Shown here: one piece after another, positions 60,550 to 64,000 of the stretch
How positions within the stretch are numbered: the first letter of the stretch is position 1
Layout: the number at the start of each line of letters is the position of its first letter
Origin: Rhizophlyctis rosea
Taxonomy: Eukaryota > Chytridiomycota > Chytridiomycetes > Rhizophlyctidales > Rhizophlyctidaceae
Assembly (NCBI GenBank): GCA_027596075.1
Contig: JADGJC010000109.1
Location: forward strand, 1 to 64,000
DNA length: 64,000 nt
Direction: 5' to 3'
Position numbers and translations under genes: made by a program
The notes under the pieces: model-generated
What the model was told of the DNA's origin: nothing
Databases searched by the model: none
What the model saw: only the letters and a program-made list of their open reading frames with translations

Positions 60550-61145
60550 ATAATCCAATTATAAACGAAGAAAGGATCCTTGTTTTTTAGAGTTGACAGA
60601 TAGCAGCGCTGTCACAACGTTAGCCCATTCTGTGTGGACCAAGTTCATTGGCTTGCTTGTGACATGACACATCAGTGCACAGTATCCGCAACTCATTACT
60701 TCATAACGCACACAGTATTTTGGGTTGAGATCATATCAAAACTATCCCTTTTCGTCTGACATCCTCTAGTGAGGCCATTGCTCAGTTTCCCCGGTCTCGG
60801 CATCGCGGAACTTTCTTTCACTCACATCCGGATGGGAATTGATTCCTTATCGTATCAGACGTTTCCTCCGTCAAATCCACAAATCCATAGGGCTTTATGG
60901 AGCGACAGCGTTACTCTCACAGGTTAAAGAAAGTGCTGTCATAAATGTCCACGCACAATGAAATGGGAAGGACCCTGTTCTGTGCGGTAGAGGCACGGTC
61001 ATATGGCTTGCGCGGCAATATAAAGCCACGTAAGCCACACTGGCGTGGCTAAAAGTAGCCTTCCAAGACCTACTCCAAATGTTTCCTTCCCTCAATCCCC
61101 ATCACCATCTTCTGTCTCGCGTAACTCCCAACCAGCACACTCAAT
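60550..61145. other. Intergenic region
   Basis: No gene; a GCCACG...CGTGGC inverted repeat at about 61026-61050. Confidence 0.4.
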
Positions 61146-62039
61146 ATGAGTTCCAAAGGACCAGCAGTCTCAAAAGCCCGCAATCCCCGCCAACTTCGTC
61201 GCACCACAAAAAAGAAGCAAGAAGAAGACGCCGAACCCCCCACCAACCCATCCGACCCCACCACCCCTGCCGACTCAACCGACACCGACACCTCCCAACC
61301 TCCCACCCCCCACCGCCGCAAAAAAACCCCAAAACAAGCCCCAGAATCCCTCACACACCTCCGCCGCATAACCCAGGACTTCCAAGCCCTCCTCCAAACC
61401 ACCGAACCAATTGTCCTCTCAACACCTCTCATATTCTCCCCCGCTTCCCCGCCCTCATCCCCACCCTCAGTCATAGACGCAACAGCCTCAGCCCTAGACC
61501 CAGACGGCGACCTATCCGCCGACGCTCCCCTCCCACCACCCCTCCACCACCAACCCCTAACCCTCCCACCAACACTCAACACCCCCTTCGTAGCATACGA
61601 AGAACGTCTTCTCCAACTCCTCACGTCATATGACGCGATAGACGCCGCTGACCTTCCTGCTATTCGGGAGGCTAGGAAAGCCGGCATCGCACGCGTACAG
61701 GAACGGTTACATGTTTTGGATGAGTATCAGAAGAAGGAGGAGGAGAGGTGGAGGAGTGAGGGGGGTGTGGTGGTGAGGAAGGGGGAGGGGAGTGCGGTTT
61801 GGAATGTTGGATTGGTGTTGGTTGTTGGGGCTGTTGTTGGTGAGTTTGTTACTCTCGTTCAAGTTTGAGATTGCAGTTGTTTGCTGTGCTCGACTGCTGT
61901 TCGAGTTGCATGAAGACCTTAGCATCACACGCATCATGCTGACCCATGACCCATCTCGTTTGCAGTTGCGGTGCTTTTGGGCCTCGTTTTGGATTATACC
62001 CTCCTCTTTGATGACTTGCGGGATTACCTCTCCTTGTGA
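61146..62039 (+). CDS. Tail-anchored hypothetical protein
   Basis: Exon 61146-61839 joins in phase to 61966-62039 across a 126-nt intron, about 256 residues. A basic, Pro/Thr-rich N-terminal half is followed by two helices (ESLTHLRRITQDFQALLQT; ADLPAIREARKAGIARVQERL), a coiled stretch (DEYQKKEEERWR) and a C-terminal hydrophobic helix (AVWNVGLVLVVGAVVVAVLLGLVL) with a short acidic end. A BAG- or peroxin-like overall plan is possible but not provable. Codons move from C-ending to G-ending after 61640. Confidence 0.6.
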
Positions 62040-62498
62040 AATAGTTTGCCTAATACCAACTACCGTCACAGCCAGCCCCGAAGTGATGGACATCTCTGGT
62101 AGCCAATTCAAGAGTCAGTGTGCAGTCTGCTAGACTGTTTGTTCGATCGTATCAAAATTAGCACTACTTCTCCACATGAGCTGGTAAACAAATCACACAC
62201 TCTTCATCCAGAGTTTTTCTGATCTCGCAAAATTTACAAAAAGGTGAGAGAAAGTGGACAAAGCCATCGGAAAAGAAGGAATGGTGAGAAACTTCCGCCA
62301 AAAGTGGTCCTCCTAAACCTCCGCCCCACCAAAAAAAAATTCCACATCCCCACCACGACCACCACTACTACTGCCTCCCCCTCCTCCATTCCCATTCCCT
62401 ACCCCCCCCCACCCAAACCCGGCAATCTTCAGTACTCCCCCAATACCCCCCAACTGCACCCAACCCCCAACCCAACCAATGACCACCCCGAGCACAAG
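62040..62498. other. Intergenic region next to an assembly gap
   Basis: Pyrimidine-rich sequence, possibly 3' part of the methyltransferase gene on the minus strand. No separate gene supported. Confidence 0.35.
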
Positions 62499-62508
62499 NN
62501 NNNNNNNN
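62499..62508. other. Assembly gap (10 N)
   Basis: Ten N within the acidic C-terminal tail of the methyltransferase; the real gap length is unknown, so the end of that protein is uncertain. Confidence 0.98.
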
Positions 62509-64000
62509 CATCAATGTCCATCCCGTCAACAATCTCCCCAATTCCATCTTCATCTCCATCCTCGTGCGCAACCCCATCCGCATTCTCATCATCCTCCTCC
62601 TCCTCCTCCTCTTCCTCCTCCTCCTCCTCATCACCCTCCTCATCCGACAACACCTCAATCTGCATAACTCTCCTCCTCCGACTCCTCCTAACCTCCCAAA
62701 CCTCCTCATCCTCGACCACAATCACATCCCCTCCCTCCCCACCTACCCCATTCCCCAACTCCCCTACATCCTCCTCCTGCAAATCCCCCGCATCAACCCG
62801 CATCTCTTCCCGAAACGGAAACCTCTCCTCCCAACAAACCCAAACATTCCCCTCCCCATCCTCCTCCTCCACCTTCCTCCTCCTCGCCATCCTCAACGAA
62901 ACCCCCAACGCAAAGCCCAACGCCGGCGGCACAGCATTTCCAATGACTTTGTGCCGTTCTGCAGCGGGACCGAGGAATTGGTACGTTGGAGGGAAGGCTG
63001 TTACAACGACGAGGAGGGAAGATATTGAATGAACAATGAATGCGTGCATATTGATCACGCATGAAGCATATGCTTTGACCCCTATCAAGAGCAGAACCGC
63101 AAAGCAAAATAACCACCACACGCCCACGCATGCGATACAACTGGAACTCACATTGCAACAAAGCCCTCTCCCGAATCGAATACGGCCGATTCTCCTCATA
63201 ATGCAATCCAGCATCCATAGCACCCCCCTGCGTCGTCACCGTCGTAATCGCCGTATCCCTGCTCTCCCTCATATACCGGCGATGATACTTCTTCTTCTTT
63301 TCTTTCGTTCCCTCCACCGCCAGTTTCCGTAGAACAAAAAAAAAAAAAAAAGGAAGAGGGGAGAGTGCAAGTCAGTGGATTAAGATGGCATAGCCTGTAC
63401 AATTTCAGGATTGACAAACTACGAATGTGTAGCAAAAACTCACATTGAGAGCACGTGTCCCCTTGTACATCAACTTATGCAAACTCCTCCCCTCATTGTC
63501 CTTCTTTCCAAGTACGTTCGCCATGCTCCCTCCCTTTGGGATGAACCGCGTCGCGTACGTGAGCGTCGGCCACATTGGTGGTTCGACAACGTGTTGTGGG
63601 TCGGTAAAGCACTTTTGACGAAAACGCCAAGAAATTGAAGTCATCAGAAAGATGTAACCCTGACACTTAAGGAGGAGAAAGCAAAAACAAAAGCAAAAAT
63701 ACAATACTCACCGGTCTAAACCCATTCTCCCCAATCGATGGAACACCCCCAATAACATCCTCCATATTATTCGCCGGAAACGGCGCATAAGCCTGCTTCT
63801 GAATACCCGGAAGCCTACACATCACACATTAATCTCCTCAACCACCACACCACGCCACACCCCCTCCCACAAGAACCCTCGACTCACTTCATTCCGTTAG
63901 GCAACCCCGCAATACTCCTCTGCTTCTTAATCCTCGCATCATGCGTCACATCCGGCGGCGGAGGCATAACACCTCCCTCCCTAACAGCCTGCACAAACAA
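62509..64000 (-). CDS. C5 cytosine DNA methyltransferase, C-terminal part
   Basis: Minus-strand exons 64000-63888, 63814-63712, 63611-63444, 63311-63152 and 62997 to the gap. All junctions are in phase; the one at 63312 has the acceptor GTGGAG behind a 16-base T run. Late motifs of the C5 family are visible: MEDVIGGVPSIGENG (motif VIII/TRD side), RPYSIRERALLQSFP with YQFLGP (motif IX), and ERHKVIGNAVPPALGFALG (motif X). The catalytic PC and ENV motifs lie beyond the right edge. A poly-Glu/Asp tail (62560-62660) follows motif X and runs into the N gap. The enzyme transfers methyl groups to cytosine in DNA. Subfamily (DNMT1, DNMT5, RID or Masc1) cannot be decided from this part. Confidence 0.85.

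Noticed and set aside
62560..62660. CTC/TCC microsatellite as an independent repeat feature
   Set aside because: On the minus strand it is the Glu/Asp-coding tail of the methyltransferase.

Overview
The window looks like nuclear DNA of a filamentous or zoosporic fungus. Genes are split by many short introns (about 57-130 nt, GT-AG), coding density is moderate, and the set combines fungal proteins (Rim15/Cek1-type kinase with a receiver domain, ABCG half-transporter, NmrA-like protein) with proteins shared with animals (muskelin, TAPT1, tandem-FKBP membrane protein, LACTB2-like hydrolase, C5 DNA methyltransferase). An early-diverging lineage such as Chytridiomycota fits best; that is an inference, not a sequence match. 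A 10-base N gap (62499-62508) marks a draft assembly.

Layout. 1-3716: C-terminal part of a Rim15-like kinase. 4573-6429: broken gene with two TIR domains. 7554-12000: NmrA-like reductase and a frameshifted glycosyltransferase-like gene. 12726-18744: muskelin (10 exons) and a membrane-anchored double-FKBP (9 exons). 19342-26892: accessory stretch with a helical-kinase-WD40 gene, an intronless papain-fold-like gene, a small secreted protein and a decayed GH79 glucuronidase. 27570-32248: two paralogous Myb-like proteins with basic N-termini and a frameshifted BTB gene. 33070-46909: DUF985 cupin, F-box, 13-exon ABCG transporter, LACTB2-like metallo-hydrolase, 8-exon TAPT1 and a SAM methyltransferase. 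47265-50699: two copies of an unrecognised family (one with a nonsense codon) flanking a coiled-coil gene. 51352-57312: RanBP1, 5S rRNA, an F-box/membrane protein, an uncertain gene and tRNA-Ala(CGC). 57960-64000: F-box gene, a secreted protein with a probable frameshift, a tail-anchored protein and the C-terminal part of a C5 cytosine methyltransferase.

Three patterns run across the window. Core genes splice cleanly over dozens of junctions, whereas accessory genes (TIR, glycosyltransferase, kinase-WD40, GH79, BTB, the 47265 paralog, the secreted protein) carry stops or frameshifts, which suggests real decay or presence/absence turnover rather than uniform sequencing error. Two unrelated broken genes have TGA exactly where Trp is expected, although TGA is clearly a normal stop elsewhere. 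Most exons begin with C-ending codons and finish with G/T-ending codons, so pre-mRNA has G-rich exon ends facing C-rich starts of the next exon across each intron.
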